A DNA stretch of 41,201 nucleotides from Nymphaea colorata. Taxonomy: Eukaryota > Streptophyta > Magnoliopsida > Nymphaeales > Nymphaeaceae. Made by a program: the position numbers and the translations under genes. The notes below the pieces were generated by a model. That model had not been told where the DNA came from. It saw only the letters and a list, made by a program, of their open reading frames with translations, and did not search any database. Shown piece by piece: positions 1 to 10,883 of this stretch; the stretch's first letter is position 1; every line of letters begins with the position of its first letter. The DNA is taken from positions 1 to 41,201 of the forward strand of contig NW_022204695.1 in assembly GCF_008831285.2 (NCBI RefSeq). Reading direction: 5' to 3'.

Positions 1-71
1 TCTTTTTCATGATATGTAGATTCTGGAGTAATCAAAAAAGAGAAAACATTCAAAGAAAAGTTTAGATAAAA

Positions 72-393
72 ATGGATCAAGTAGAAGGAGGAGTGGTTGG
101 GTTATTGCGAGAAAGGCTATTGCTTGGCCTAGTTGTTAATAATTTTTCAGTCTATACTGCCAGTTTTTTTTAAGTTTTTGTTTTTTTTATTGTTTCCATT
201 TTTACTTTTAGAACTTTTTCAATTTTTCTCTAACAATAATAAAAAAAACCCCAACCCCAACCCCTATTCTTTTCTAAAAAAATATAATTATGATGTCCTT
301 ATCTGCTGGAATATGTCGGCAATAAATATTGAATTTAATATTAAGACTCTTCATAATTTATATTTTTTACAATAAGCTCGACCTTTGCATTGA
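72..393 (+). CDS. possible small hydrophobic ORF (doubtful)
   Basis: An ATG at 72 opens a frame that reaches TGA at 391-393 if a 19-nt GT..AG segment (132-150) is removed. The product would be about 100 residues with a strongly hydrophobic stretch rich in Phe and Leu, followed by an Asn-Pro repeat encoded by the CCCCAA tract at 249-264. The Phe/Leu stretch comes from T-rich DNA that could equally be non-coding. The frame ends only 3 nt before the next start codon at 397, so this may simply be leader sequence of that gene or a fragment of an older gene end. No family is recognised. The main reason to list it is the splice-like segment. Confidence 0.2.
249..264 (+). repeat. telomere-like CCCCAA tract
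   Basis: CCCCAACCCCAACCCC directly follows an A-run. The unit equals the C-strand of the (TTGGGG)n telomere used by oligohymenophorean ciliates. On this strand a C-rich tract is what the left end of a chromosome would show, but sequence continues to its left, so it is interstitial, a fusion point, or coincidental coding (Asn-Pro repeat). Confidence 0.6.
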
Positions 394-396
394 ATC

Positions 397-2380
397 ATGT
401 CTTCGATAAAGGACAAGCTAAAATCCAAGATAAAATCGCGAATCTAACAGCCCGAAACCATGTAATCCTTTGATTAAAACTCCGTCAGTGTAACTCATAC
501 CCAGGGGCAAAACCCAACTGATTGAGATCAGGCTTCAGTGCCAATGGAATAACAAAACCAACATGAAAAATCCCAAATTAAAATGCAGGTGGTATAACAG
601 GACGTAAAATAACTTGCAGTAAATCGTAGGCGTTGAGGATGAATTTACCAGCCTTCAATCTTAGATGTTGGCTCCATGTAGCTTCTTCCTTATCTAGAAT
701 AGAAATCACCTGCGAGCCCTAACTGCCAGGTATCACCTACGAAGGCATGCCCATTCAACTGAAATCAATGCCCATATCTCTAGCCATGTAGACGAAAACG
801 AAGCCACCCAATTAGTGAAACTGGGAAAGGCAAAATTTTTTATTTAGCTTAGAGATGCCAAACTCAAGGGCAAAACTATCCGTATGCCAGTGAAAGCATG
901 ATCAAAATTGATGGATATAAAATGACTCTTTGCCAAATGAAATTCGGACAAATGAATGATGATATCATCAAAGAAATAATCATCGATGAGCTTTCCCGCA
1001 AATAATCATCAATCGTCGCATCAGCAGAGAAATCACTTTGAGATTGAACGAAGAGGAGAGCTGCTTGATCAATTTCAAAATCATTAAGTTAGAGACGTGT
1101 TTTGCCTACTCAACAAACTCATGGTCGCTAGACTCAGCTTGAAGAAACTTCCGAAGAAATTATATAAAAACCTCCAGCTGTATTAGATAAGACCCAGTAA
1201 AAGCTAAGCAAGTAGAACAAGCACCAGCTTAAATATAAAAAGTGGAAAGGTAAAAGATTTAAGAGGCCATCATTGCTCCAAAATAATAAACAAAAGTCTA
1301 ATTGGCTGCAAAGTAGGCTCCAAAGGTCGTCTAGCCAGTTGTAAAGCAGTCTGCAGCAGAGCTTCTCCAACTGGGAAATCTAAAGCAAGAGCTAAAGCAA
1401 TGTAATCATCTAATGCCAAGCTGCTCAATAGCTCGAGGCTGAGAGATAGAAAACTTACAACTTGTAAAACAAGATATCGGAAATCAATGAAAGACTGCAT
1501 TCTGCAAGCAAAAATTACTTTTAACTCGAAATGCAATTGAAGGCTCCAAAGAATAGCTGGCGCAGTTCAAGAAGATAACTGAAGAGAAGGTTAGCATATA
1601 ACTGGAAGAGATGAGGAACTCCTTTATTATAAAAACGAACTAAAATTGATCACCCTCGAAAAGGATAAGATGGCAGACACCATTCAATCACTTACAATCA
1701 CCAAAGCTCTCTTTTGGAATAGGTCCAAAACTACCGCAAGCTCTTCAACCATCCGAGAGCAAAAGTCTTTTTCTAGCTTTAGAACGAAATGAAGAGCCTG
1801 AAATAGATGAATGTTTAGCTGAAGCTCAGATACGAGTACTCCATATAGTAGAAGGACAAAATCGAAGAGGATCTCAAGAACAGTAGGAACCTAATTGAAC
1901 AGATCTAGGCAGAGAAGAAGTACATTTAGAAAAATATTAATCGTTGACCAACGAACTCAGCTCACCTTCCTAGCAATGTCCAAAATGTCAGACAGTAAAT
2001 CTAATGGCTAAAGCAGTCTCAGCAACTCTTATGTCTTTGAAGAAATCCCTTCACTAGATCGAAGAGAATCTAATACCAGTTCTTTGTCTCCCGATTTCGA
2101 CATGAGGGAAAAGTAAATACTGGATCTGAAGAAACAACTAAAGGACTTCGTGGAGTAAAACGGATATCTTCGCAGTCTGCTGCAAAGTAAAAGAAAAACA
2201 GTAGCAAAACTCAGCTGAAGCTTGAACTTTTCTAAGTCAAAAAACTTGTCAACCGACTTCCGAGGCCATGATTGAGAAGACATGTGCATCAACAACCTAA
2301 AGGAAATCAATAAAGAACTGAACAGGAAAAACGTGGAGCTGGCCAACTCATGCGTAGGCATCAAGAACAACAGCGTTTGA
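397..2380 (+). CDS. coiled-coil protein of unknown function, many frame breaks
   Basis: With UAR read as Glu, long stretches of clearly protein-like sequence appear in all three forward frames between ATG 397 and TGA 2378. The first part (to about 1100) is a mixed globular region. From about 1130 to 1960 it becomes heptad-rich and E/K-rich (segments such as ELEAERE and IEEDLKNSRN). The last part (1975-2380) is Ser/Asp-rich, then helical again. The frame changes roughly every 60-250 bases; a few changes fit short GT..AG segments carrying in-frame TGA (for example 36 and 54 nt), others need single-base corrections. No domain family is recognised. Its last 20 bases overlap the last bases of the opposing SEC14-type gene. 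It may be an intact gene in a poorly polished part of the assembly or a decaying one; the exon structure given here is not reliable. Confidence 0.5.
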
Positions 2381-3435
2381 GTGATATTTATATACAATGC
2401 CGTCCATCATCTGTAATCATCCTGGGAAAATCGCAATTTATGAAGAGCAATGCATGATCAATAAATTTAGCACTGTTAGTTGAGATGGCAGCAATTGCTT
2501 TATCTCTGGCTGAAGTATTCTTCATTTTCTTCGATGGAGAAATACTCTGTTCGCTTACATCGTCGCGATACCGGTTGACCTTTAATCTTTCTTTCTCCTT
2601 ATACTATTTCATATGGTTGATGTTGGCCCTCGATCCGCCATACTTGCACTCAAGCACCTCAGCATCGATGAGCTCCTTCAGCTGCCCCTCCTGCAGGTCC
2701 TCCTTCGTATAGAGCGTGATCTTTCTAACAGTTTCCTAGGCAATGAAATTGGTGAGTCGGTTGTAGATCCATTTGGAAAGAGTGGTGCAATTCACTATCA
2801 TCATCTTCTCCAACAGCATCGAGTACGCATTGGCAATCATCTTGATGATGTCCGCCAGAGAGCTTAGCGGCAGGGACAGAAGCTTCTCATCAAGATCTAG
2901 GATAAAGTAATAGTTTTCGATGTAGCCAGGCACGAACTACTACCGGATCACCCGGTTGAGGACCTAGTTCAGCACCTGATAGTAACTGTTCAGACTATGC
3001 CTATCCATGTCCAAAATGCCAAGGTTCATGATTACGAAGGGCTTTCCATCTTTAGCCTTCGCGTAGGAGTAGGCGAAGCCTTGCTTCGTGATCTACCTAG
3101 CCTGATCTGATATGGTCTGTATCTCTGGGTTGGTAAACCATTCATGATATTTGACGAGTCTTTCTAAGCATTTTTGGTTGTCTAGCTCGGCAGAGTAGTA
3201 AAATCTGAGAATGGCCTGATCCTCCAAGATCTCGATATTTTTTTCCTTTTTCAGGGCCTGCCGTATGGTCCTTATCCATTCCTATTCCAGTTCAGTATAA
3301 TCGACGTTGTAGTAGATCTTTCTCTTTCTCATACCGTTGGAGAGGAAGAATACGTCTTGTTCTAAATCGGGACCAATTACGTGAGGAACTGTACCTTGTA
3401 CAGGAATCTGATTTTTTCAAAGGTCTACTGGCCAT
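2361..3435 (-). CDS. SEC14-like CRAL-TRIO lipid-binding/transfer protein
   Basis: About 357 residues. The C-terminal two thirds is a CRAL-TRIO (SEC14) lipid-binding domain. It shows the strand ending MNLGILDMD, the G-Y-I-E-N segment, the LPLSSLADI helix, a VNCTTLSKW segment, a W followed by an F-I-A helix end, T-V-R-K-I, and near the end the family landmark Y-G-G. Proteins of this family bind phosphatidylinositol, phosphatidylcholine or other hydrophobic ligands and move or present them at membranes; the ligand cannot be told from sequence. The N-terminal 90 residues are a charged helical region, as in the CRAL-TRIO N-domain. The first ATG (3433-3435) is in frame only if one base in an A6 run just after codon 6 is surplus. 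Several UAR codons lie inside the domain. The 3' end overlaps the convergent gene by about 20 nt, and the membrane-protein gene lies upstream on the same strand. Confidence 0.85.
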
Positions 3436-3699
3436 GGTGGATGTGCGCTTATATTATAGAAACTGATTTTACGATTAAATAATCAACCTTCCCATCAAGT
3501 ATGGCAGGTGGAAAAAACATCCATCTTTTATCATCGAAAATAGCCATCAGACAACTTGGATGATGCTTCCATCCATGTTTATGGTAATACCACTGAATTA
3601 ATTGATAAACTTTAATGTTTACTGAGAGAATTCGAATTGTGTTGCTTGTGGGTAGGTTTATCCTATAAAAATGCATAAGAATTAATATTATGGGTATAA

Positions 3700-4923
3700 T
3701 CAACAATCAGGATCAGTTTTATCATCATCCTCTTCTTCCTCGAAGCCACTGAGGGAAATAGAATGCTTCTTCTGCTAATTCGGCTTATAGATATCGAATC
3801 CCACGTATTTCGCATCCTTTATCAGCATTAGGCCGAGTGGAGTGAGGTGAGGAAGCCAAGCTCAATCAGCCTGCAGTGGCTGTCCGCCAATTCTGCAAAC
3901 TTATACTCCCACCATATCTGGTTGGCTGCGTACAGGAACAAGCTCAAGACCATGTAACTCCATATTTCCTTCGTGTTTTGCTCATTAAATCCCCTAATGA
4001 AGAGAGTGATAATCACGAAGAGCAAGTAAGGAAGGTAGAGGATAGGGTATAGCCTTGCGATGATGCCGACCAGTAGCGAAAAGACAATCACTACTTTGTT
4101 TGTATCGATTCGCATAGGATGATGGCGAGGAAGAGGATCTCGTGAACTAAAGAACAGTATCGCCAGAGATGAGGTTGAGAGTGAGGACCTAAACAAGCAC
4201 TAAGTATAGGCTGGTGAAGATCAAAATTTTGGGCTTTAAGTGGCTGTAGGTTGATTTGTTATAGTAGTAAAGCACAATAAACAAAAAGATAGTCGCGTTC
4301 GTCACGTATAGGAAGATATTCTGGATACTCTTGATCTGTGCAGCATCCGGATATTTGACATGCGAATTTTTTTGCTGAGTAGGCTCGAACCACCGATAAA
4401 TAACAAACTGATTATACTCCGAAGAAATAAGCTCAGCTTTTTGCACTGATACGGTCAGAACGCCCTCCACTTCCCTAATGATTTCTTCGATCGGTTTTAC
4501 CTTTTACATCTACAGAGGCGTGTTAAAGCTCTTCATTTTTTAAAAGTTAGGAAGTTGAAGATAGTCCTTGCAGGCCATTTCAGAGCTATTCTGCTTTATC
4601 TTCAGGATGCTCAGCCTTTCCTCACCCTAAACAATGAATCCCTTATGCGGTAGCATATCGTTATTTCTTTCCACACACTCGGCGCAAAACTTCTTGGTTA
4701 TTTTCTCATCATCAATGCACACAACCTTCGTGTGGTTGATACATAATCTTTGGCGGGGTTGTAGGCCGAGTAGAAGAGCATGGTGGTGAGCACCACGTTG
4801 AAGAGCAGGTGGAAGCAATACTGCATTTGAATTGTGATTATAATGAATCATCGGTCTCAATATTGAGGCAAACTTATGAAATATAATTATGTACCTTAGC
4901 TTCGGCCTGCATTCGCTCTTCAT
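3700..4923 (-). CDS. multi-pass membrane protein, unknown family
   Basis: After a short first exon (ATG 4921-4923) and an apparent 74-nt intron (4821-4894) there is a transmembrane segment (FHLLFNVVLTTMLFYS). A soluble loop of about 120 residues with several cysteines and N-glycosylation-type sites follows, then at least four more hydrophobic helices (near 4290, 4210, 4060 and 3930). The C-terminus is cytosolic-looking, ending in an E/D-rich cluster (FEEEEDDD) before TGA at 3700. The arrangement (one helix, a large loop, a helix bundle, an acidic tail) suggests a receptor- or transporter-like protein of the endomembrane system, but I do not recognise the family. At least three single-base frame breaks are needed (after the NPAK in the first helix region, near 4190 and near 3840), so exact helix counts are uncertain. 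It is divergent from the Sac-domain gene. Confidence 0.6.
4821..4894 (-). other. probable 74-nt spliceosomal intron
   Basis: GT..AG bounded on the minus strand (starts GTACATAATT, ends AAATGCAG) and much more AT-rich than the flanks. Removing it joins the start exon to the first transmembrane helix, although one further base change is needed to keep frame. Confidence 0.5.
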
Positions 4924-5031
4924 CACCAAAGAAAACTAAACAAGCGTCGCCCTCGAAATCTCCTACCACGACCTCGCCATTGTAATCCTTATAGGATTCA
5001 GAAAGAGAGCAAGTGCGTCCTTTCGGATCGC

Positions 5032-7343
5032 ATGTTGAAATTTAATACACTGATCGGACTCAAAAGAATGAGGCAGTACGCGATTCTGATCGTGGGAAGC
5101 GAGATAGAATAAATTACCACTATTGGTCTCAGCCAAATTAATGAAATTAAACGCATTGGATGGATCGCCGTTGCGCCCTAGGACCAGCAGCAGCCCATTT
5201 TGGAGGAATTGAAGGAATTGCTTGACGATATCCAGCAAGTATTTGCAGATGGCTTGCATTACTACTCTCCTCTCTACGACCTGTCCCTCCCTACGTCTTC
5301 AATAAATCAAATAGCCTGATGCCTACTCCAGGGACTACTATCAGCAATTCATCTGGAACTACAACCTCAGCCACATGGACGGAGTAGCCGCCGATGCCGC
5401 CCACTCACGCATCTTTCAAAAATACTGCAACAGGGTCATCCAGGGCTATCTACAGGTCTATAGCGGCATCCTGCCCAAGAATGAGAAGATCAGCTATATC
5501 CTCGTCTCCAGACGCTCCACCAAAAAGGCAGGGACTCGCTTTTACGCCCGCGGGATCGACGACCAAGGCAACGTTGCCAACTTCACCTAAACTGAACAGA
5601 TAGTGAGGATGGATGACCTTGTCTTCACCATCTACAGATAAGAGGAAGCGTGCCTGCCTTCTTCGCACAGACTGGTGTTAACGGCATGCTGGGGAACTCA
5701 TCATTGAACGAGCAGCCCCCCTCACGCTTAGCGCCTTCTCCAAGCACTTTGAAATGCTCAATAGCATGTACAGTCGCATCTTTGCAGTCAATTTGCTGAG
5801 TGACAAAAAATCAGAGGAAAAGTATCTAAGCAACTTCTACGAAGAGCTTGTTCACGCTTCAACGGCGGATATGCCCTTCTTGAAATACCAATTTTACGAC
5901 TTTCATGAAGAGTGCAAAGGAAACAAGTTCGAAAACAGCGAAGCTTTGATTGATAAGGTCAGTGAGATTATAGAAGCGTTTGGCTTTACCTGCTACGATG
6001 AGACTACATAGAAGTTTCTACGCATGCAGACGGGAGTTTTTCGCACAACTGCTTGGACTGTCTTGACAGGACCAACTATGTGCAGTCTAGACTGGCTCTG
6101 AGGGTTTGAAGAGCTTCTGCTGCAGTTTGGAAACAATAGACCCAGGAATTGGTCAGCAGTAAAAAGTTGCTGGACCAGCCTGTAAACGCAAGCTATCCTC
6201 TGCTGGAAGGATTCAACGCCCTGTGGGCAGATAATGGCGATTCTATCTCTCTTCTCTATACTGGCATTCCCTCCACCCACACCGAGTAAGTTTTCATTAA
6301 TTTAGCATCACCAGAACTGGATAGAGGACTCTGCGGGATCAGTCAGCCATAAATATCGGTCGCTTATGAGATTCTACACGCAATTTACTGATCACAAGAA
6401 CAAAATGGCATCAATAATCTTGTCACTCCGACATCTCCATCAAAGCCCATATCTAATCTTCACGACTTTCACACGACCCTTACAGTATCTTTCGAAACAA
6501 GCTCGGAAGAGTCATAAATATTGGATAATATCGACCAGAGCTTGAGGAAGGAACGGCCGACTCTTATCGTCTTCTTTGTGTATGCCAACCAGCAGGCAAG
6601 CTGGTTCGATAAGCTCAAATGCTATTTCAAAAGCGATGGTCCTGAGCTGAAGACTTGGAGGACCACTATCTCCACTTTCGCAGACGAGAAGAACTATATG
6701 ATGATTGGCGACCTGCAGAACCAGTTTTGCTGGCTGGGGGTATTCTGCATGAGAGAAGCACCCAGCGCATCAGCTAAATCAAGAAATAGAACCTATCCAA
6801 TAGTATAAGCTCTGGAGAAGCACTGCTTATCAAGATGAAGCTGGAAAGCTCCTCTTTCATCTTCGCAGGCATTAACTGCCAAGTGCTTGAAGAATACCTG
6901 AAAGTCTTCGACTAAATCCACGAAAAAGGCTTCCAGACATCCAAACTAGGCCTCTTCAAATCTGCCTCGCTGTTCGACCTAGAGTATAGGGTGATTTGGG
7001 AAACACCGGTTCAAAGCTGAAGCTGTCGGAAGGCGAGCTGGCAAACCTCAAGAATGAGCTTTATTACTCGAGACAGAAAAAGGATCAGAGTAGAGCTACC
7101 AAGATAATCAGCCAGATCCTGGACAACGACGAGATGAATCTGGAAGAATTAAGATATAAGAACAAGTATATTCGGCAGTACAATGAAGGCCCCATCGATT
7201 TCATCCCCAGTGCGAACCGGCTTCTCTTCTGGAATGAGGAAGGAGTTATACTAAGAGTGAGGGATTACATTCCGCTTGGAAACGCTGGAATAAGAGCAGT
7301 TTTGGATTATTAAATCGGTCGCTCCTTGAAGGGACGACAATGA
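5032..7343 (+). CDS. synaptojanin-like protein: Sac phosphatase plus degenerate inositol 5-phosphatase
   Basis: About 770 residues. The N-terminal Sac domain removes 4- or 3-phosphates from phosphoinositides. It shows the RRSTKKAGTRF and GNVANFTETEQI blocks, QIRGSVP, the FYDFHEECKG block and the catalytic C-x5-R-T motif CLDCLDRT (about 6050-6073), then LWADNGDSIS and DITRTGERT, which spans a 20-nt intron. The C-terminal half follows the layout of an inositol polyphosphate 5-phosphatase, but its catalytic landmarks are altered: NCHL is INCQV, GDLNYR is FDLEYR, the P-x-W-C-D-R motif is absent, and the chain stops before the SDH motif. I infer an active lipid phosphatase with a pseudo-enzyme partner domain. 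Sac homology begins slightly before the first ATG, so the true start may be upstream. Frame breaks lie near 5292, 5635, 6046, 6368 and 6990. Confidence 0.85.
6286..6305 (+). other. 20-nt intron in the Sac domain
   Basis: gtaagttttcattaatttag. Removing it restores the conserved block T-D-I-T-R-T-G of Sac phosphatases exactly across the junction (codon GA|C), so homology supports the splice independently of the open frame. Confidence 0.85.
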
Positions 7344-7485
7344 ATAAGATAAGTGATTAAGATATGATGAATGCCTGCTATTAAGAGAACTTTTCGGCTC
7401 AGATTATAATTATTACTTGTCATAATGAATAATTAGAAATTATTAATTGCAGATCATTTAAGCCTTTTATTAAAGCCTAACAAAA

Positions 7486-8270
7486 ATGGCTACAATTCCA
7501 GCTGAAGCTATCGTAGTGCTGATATTGCTTTTAGATTAAAAATATTTAACTCTTACGGCCTCAACATTAGTTTCAAGCTCAAGAATTTGCTTTTTCTCTT
7601 TCTTCTTTTACCAAGGGATCTAATTAAAAGCCATGGCGTGCTCGAGGCCATTACGAGTAAAACTCAAAAGGACATAAACCATATCTTCGATTTCAATTAT
7701 GATTTCTTTATGCCTTAAGAACTTATTGCAATTTGACAAGCAGACGCATTGGCTAATGATAGTCCTGCGACGCTTGAAAATACCAAGCTATGACAATAAT
7801 ACCAGCAACACTACAACTCCATAAAAAATGCTGATATACAAAGCTATCGAATAAACTGATTGAGCCAGGTCTTTATGTTTTATGTAGCTACAAAAGTAAC
7901 TCCAGCTAATGCACCAACTGCACCAAATAAAGCCCTACACTCGAATTCTACCCCTTGCTATATAATTCATCGAGAGTTATAAACCTTACTCAACTTCTTC
8001 TGAAGTGTTCAAGAGGACTTTCATACAGATAAATTTTAGTGATCTTTTTATCTGGTCTTAGAAGCTTACGTAAGGTTTATGGTATATCGTTGTAGTCGTA
8101 GAACTTCTTTTAAGGCTCCATAAGCTTAGAATTTCGTAGAATTCAAGATAAGATTATAAAACATAATTTATGAGTAATAGATTAATACTTTTTTTTTTGA
8201 ATTTTTGTAACTACATTACTGAATCTTCTAAATTCGTTGATAATCATAAATGACGATGAATAAATGACCG
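7486..8270 (+). pseudogene. coding-like patch, gene of unknown function or pseudogene
   Basis: Between 7344 and 8417 there is no single clean gene. Protein-like stretches with UAR as Glu occur on the plus strand from about 7525 to 7735 (a helical segment with YGLNISFKLKNLLFLFLLL and then acidic/aromatic sequence), 7740-7855 (NTKL, EYQQHYNSIKNAD) and 8020-8270. They are interrupted by TGA codons and frame changes at about 7736, 7797, 7855 and 7985. An ATG at 7486 precedes them in another frame. One hydrophobic helix is likely. It could be a gene with several undetected introns and sequence errors, or a decayed copy. The flanks (7344-7485, 8270-8417) are AT-rich and show nothing recognisable. 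Confidence 0.3.
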
Positions 8271-8417
8271 AAAGCCTCTTTGTTTTGTCAGTGATCGTAA
8301 GTAAGATGGGCTCTACATGAAAAAATAGCTCTCGAATTACATCCCGAAATCATGAAAAATTTCGCCTTCATTTGCGCCTGCGTTATGTTACAAGGGTTAT
8401 TTATGCCTCCATTCTAA

Positions 8418-8886
8418 TCAATTCATCAAATAATTCAATTTATAGATTATTATGGTGATGATCCATGCTTTAAGATGATTTATTGATATTCCATAAAAAT
8501 AATCATTCATAGACTCTTAGCCCACTGCTGCTTCCAAGTTCATTACTTTTTCCTCTAATTCTTCCCTCATGATCTCGATATCTTCATGTTCTTCCCCAAA
8601 CTTCGCCAATTTTTTCCTATGTTCTGCCAACTCATCAGTGTTTTGATCCCACTCGGCGCTCCACTTGTTTCTCAGCGCTGCAATACTATCGATGAGAAAG
8701 GCATTCAATTCCCTATCCGACTCCTTGTTGATATAGGAAAGTTGCGTGATGCTTCCTCTCAAGATCTGAAGCTCCTTTTGCATGACTTCTGTTTCCGCCC
8801 GCATGCCCACAATCATTTCTCCGAGCCTTTCGATATGGGTGCCACGGGCAAGTTCATGCCTACTTCCTGTTCTCCTTTGCCAGCAT
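8418..8886 (-). CDS. short coiled-coil protein
   Basis: About 150 residues, almost entirely amphipathic helix: a core of about 100 residues (8520-8815) rich in Glu, Lys, Leu and Arg with heptad spacing, including EMIVGMRAETEVMQKELQ and EELEEKVMNLEA. The likely start is ATG 8884-8886, but one frame change is needed about 10 codons in. After the helix, a TAA (Glu) leads into an AT-rich tail that finally meets TGA at 8418, so the real end might be earlier if the tail hides an intron. The gene is divergent from the p32 gene, and the two starts are only 58 nt apart. It has no enzymatic signature; a scaffold or structural partner is the most that can be said. Confidence 0.55.
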
Positions 8887-8944
8887 TCCCGTAGAAAATA
8901 ATATAACTCTGATGAGATTTGAATCCACAGATTAGATTTATATC

Positions 8945-9655
8945 ATGCTTACCAGAAATAAAAAAATAGCAGCCATCAGTATACTAACTGCAAAGAACAC
9001 ATTATTACCCAAGATCCTCCCTGCCAGATATACACTCAATCAAGGCTTTGCCTTCAGTACGGGGAAATGGAACCGAGGAGAGTTCACGAAGAAAATTGAT
9101 AAATAGATCATTGATCTGGAAGGCAAAATACAGCATAGCGACCCTTAGAATAGAGTATTTCAAGAAGCACTCGTGGAACATCAATACGTTCCTGAAAAGA
9201 CCTACTTTTAATTCTCCAAAACGATAAAGAGTATGATATCAAGGTTTTAACCTATGTGAAGCATAGTCCGCCAAACAGCCGGAAGTCCTTTGAATTTCGC
9301 CTTCGCAAAAGAAGACGACCAGACCAAAAGACTCAATTACTCACAAGCTAATGTCTACATCAAAAAGAGCCAAGCTGATAAGTGGTTCGTAGCTTAAATG
9401 GCAATCTTCGATGGCTCTGTCGAGCTTTAGGCCTATTCTTCACCCAGTAGTAGCCCACCTTCAATCTCTCAAGGCCAACTTACCTAGGCCCTGAGCTTCC
9501 ACCTTCCCGACGAAGTCACCAACGGCGTCAACGTAATCTTCCGAGAATTCGGCATCACGCCTGAGGTTCTGATGAACATGGTGATCCACTCATCGATCAA
9601 AGTGGAGGAACTGGACGTTGCTTGGCTCAAAAACCTCAAAGAAGTGTGGGCGTGA
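8945..9655 (+). CDS. mitochondrial p32/MAM33-family (mitochondrial glycoprotein) homologue
   Basis: About 236 residues. The first 45 residues have the Arg/Lys-rich, Ser/Thr-rich, acid-free character of a mitochondrial presequence. The C-terminal third carries the family's ending: an acidic D-E-V start, FREFGITPEVL, then a lysine and a W-L-K-N-L segment before the stop, as in the acidic doughnut-shaped matrix protein p32 (C1QBP/MAM33). p32 proteins form trimers in the matrix and support mitochondrial translation and respiration. The middle (VLTYVKHSPP, DKWFVAEMAIFDGS) fits the beta-sheet core. Frame breaks near 9228 (A-run) and 9297 must be corrected. Length is close to the usual 240-280. Identification rests mainly on the C-terminal pattern plus the presequence, so it is good but not certain. 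Confidence 0.65.
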
Positions 9656-9736
9656 TACTTGAATCCATAATTACTAATGGCTACTCATTTCCTCTTGAAT
9701 GCTAGTAAAGATGCTGAAATAAAACTGAGTAATAAA

Positions 9737-10883
9737 TCATTCCGAAGCGATGGTAAGGTCAAAGGAAAGCCGGTTGTTCATGAAGGACACGTCTCTGAGG
9801 TTTTTTTCCACGCCACGCAGCATGAGGAAGGTCCCAAATCTTGAGTTGCTGTCCTGGATGTAGACTCCGTAGGGCGTGAATACAAGCTGGGCGTGGTTTC
9901 TCGAAATTGAGCTGTCAGGGATGACGATGTCGTTGTCGAGAGCCCTCCCACCTTGTATGTCCTGTTGGCGACGATGCTGAGGTCGATGCAGTAGTAAAGG
10001 TCGCCCTTGTCCCCTTCGAAGCCCATCCTCTAGAGGATGAGACTGTTTTTGTCTCTCTCGAAGCTCAGCACCTAGATCATATGGCCCTGGTAGCTGAGTA
10101 CTTGGGGATGTCGGCTTTGCACACCTCGCAAATGGCTCTCTTGAAGGAAACATGGTGACGCCCTCGGCAGCTTTGTATTGTCTTATTTTCTCATCCAAGT
10201 CCTCAGGCATCCAGGTGAATGGGTGCTCTGCAGTTGCACGGTGTGCCAGGAAATCGAATGAGAATGGCGAATCGTCAGAGAGACAGATGCGGCAGGGCTC
10301 GTTGGAGCTTGCTTTTGATGGTAGACCTTATCGAACCATTTTTTCCCAAGTGGCTCCCATGTGAACCATAAAGCTTTCCCTGCCCAGCCTGATGACGTCG
10401 CTGTCCCTCAGTCTCAGCCTCTTGGAGCCTATTGACTTTGGACAGAGGGCCAGGAAGGTGTGGCGAAGGAAGTGCTTTGCGCATGCGTACGACCTGGGAG
10501 GGAACTGGGCGACCGAGAAGCTTCCTAAGTGATGGCATTTGTACTGAGGATGGGCCTTCGTATTGTGGTCTACCTCCATGAGCAGCGTGTAGCCATCTTC
10601 ATCCTCCTTTGGCCATTCTCTGGACGCGTATTTCAGGTTGTAGTGGACTTTGAGCTAGATTTCTACGTAGTGAGCGGCTTACTGCTGTGGTGGACGTAGA
10701 TGACTACTGGGTGGGTGATCTTGAGCTTTTCCTTGAGCATCCTGTTATCGAACTGCAGGACGGTTCGCAGCCGTTGGTTTTGTCCTTCGTGTAGACTTTG
10801 AGGAAGAGAGCGCCGAGAGGAGCTTCGGGTTAGTATTGTTATGCGTTGCTGGAGAGCTAGAGGTCGTCTTTCTGGAAGTACAT
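9737..10883 (-). CDS. RING-CH (RINGv) plus FHA domain protein, probable E3 ubiquitin ligase
   Basis: About 380 residues. The N-terminal 170 residues are of unknown fold and contain a D-V-I-R-L-G-R-E-S-F segment resembling the start of an FHA sandwich. Next comes a RING-CH zinc finger: CRICLSDD, then PCNCRAPIHL and a C-L-R-T-W helix, then CEVCKADIP, matching C-x2-C, C-x-C, H-x2-C and C-x2-C. The C-terminus carries FHA hallmarks, G-R-x-x-x-N-D-I-V-I-P, SRNHAQL and DSNSRFGTF, which form the phosphothreonine-binding face. By family knowledge this would be a RING-CH ubiquitin ligase recruited through phosphothreonine. Three or four frame breaks (near 10760, 10650, 10212 and 10160) lie within or next to the finger; the cysteine and histidine ligands appear only after allowing them. 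It ends at TGA 9737 and is divergent from the transporter gene. Confidence 0.75.

Noticed and set aside
397-2380. Euplotes-like programmed frameshifting at AAATAA sites
   Set aside because: One break falls near AAATAA (about 1000), but the other breaks in the window share no slippery motif, and AAATAA occurs unshifted in intact genes; UGA is a stop here, not Cys.
3449-3706. Minus-strand 85-codon frame between the SEC14 gene and the membrane-protein gene
   Set aside because: It overlaps the stop of the upstream gene, is AT-rich, and does not connect to the SEC14 frame by any visible splice; most likely spacer.
5616-5637. 17-nt GT..AG segment before QIRGSVP in the Sac domain
   Set aside because: Splicing would delete the conserved residues in front of IRGSVP; one lost base (TAC-CAG) restores VFTIYQIRGSVP, matching the family.
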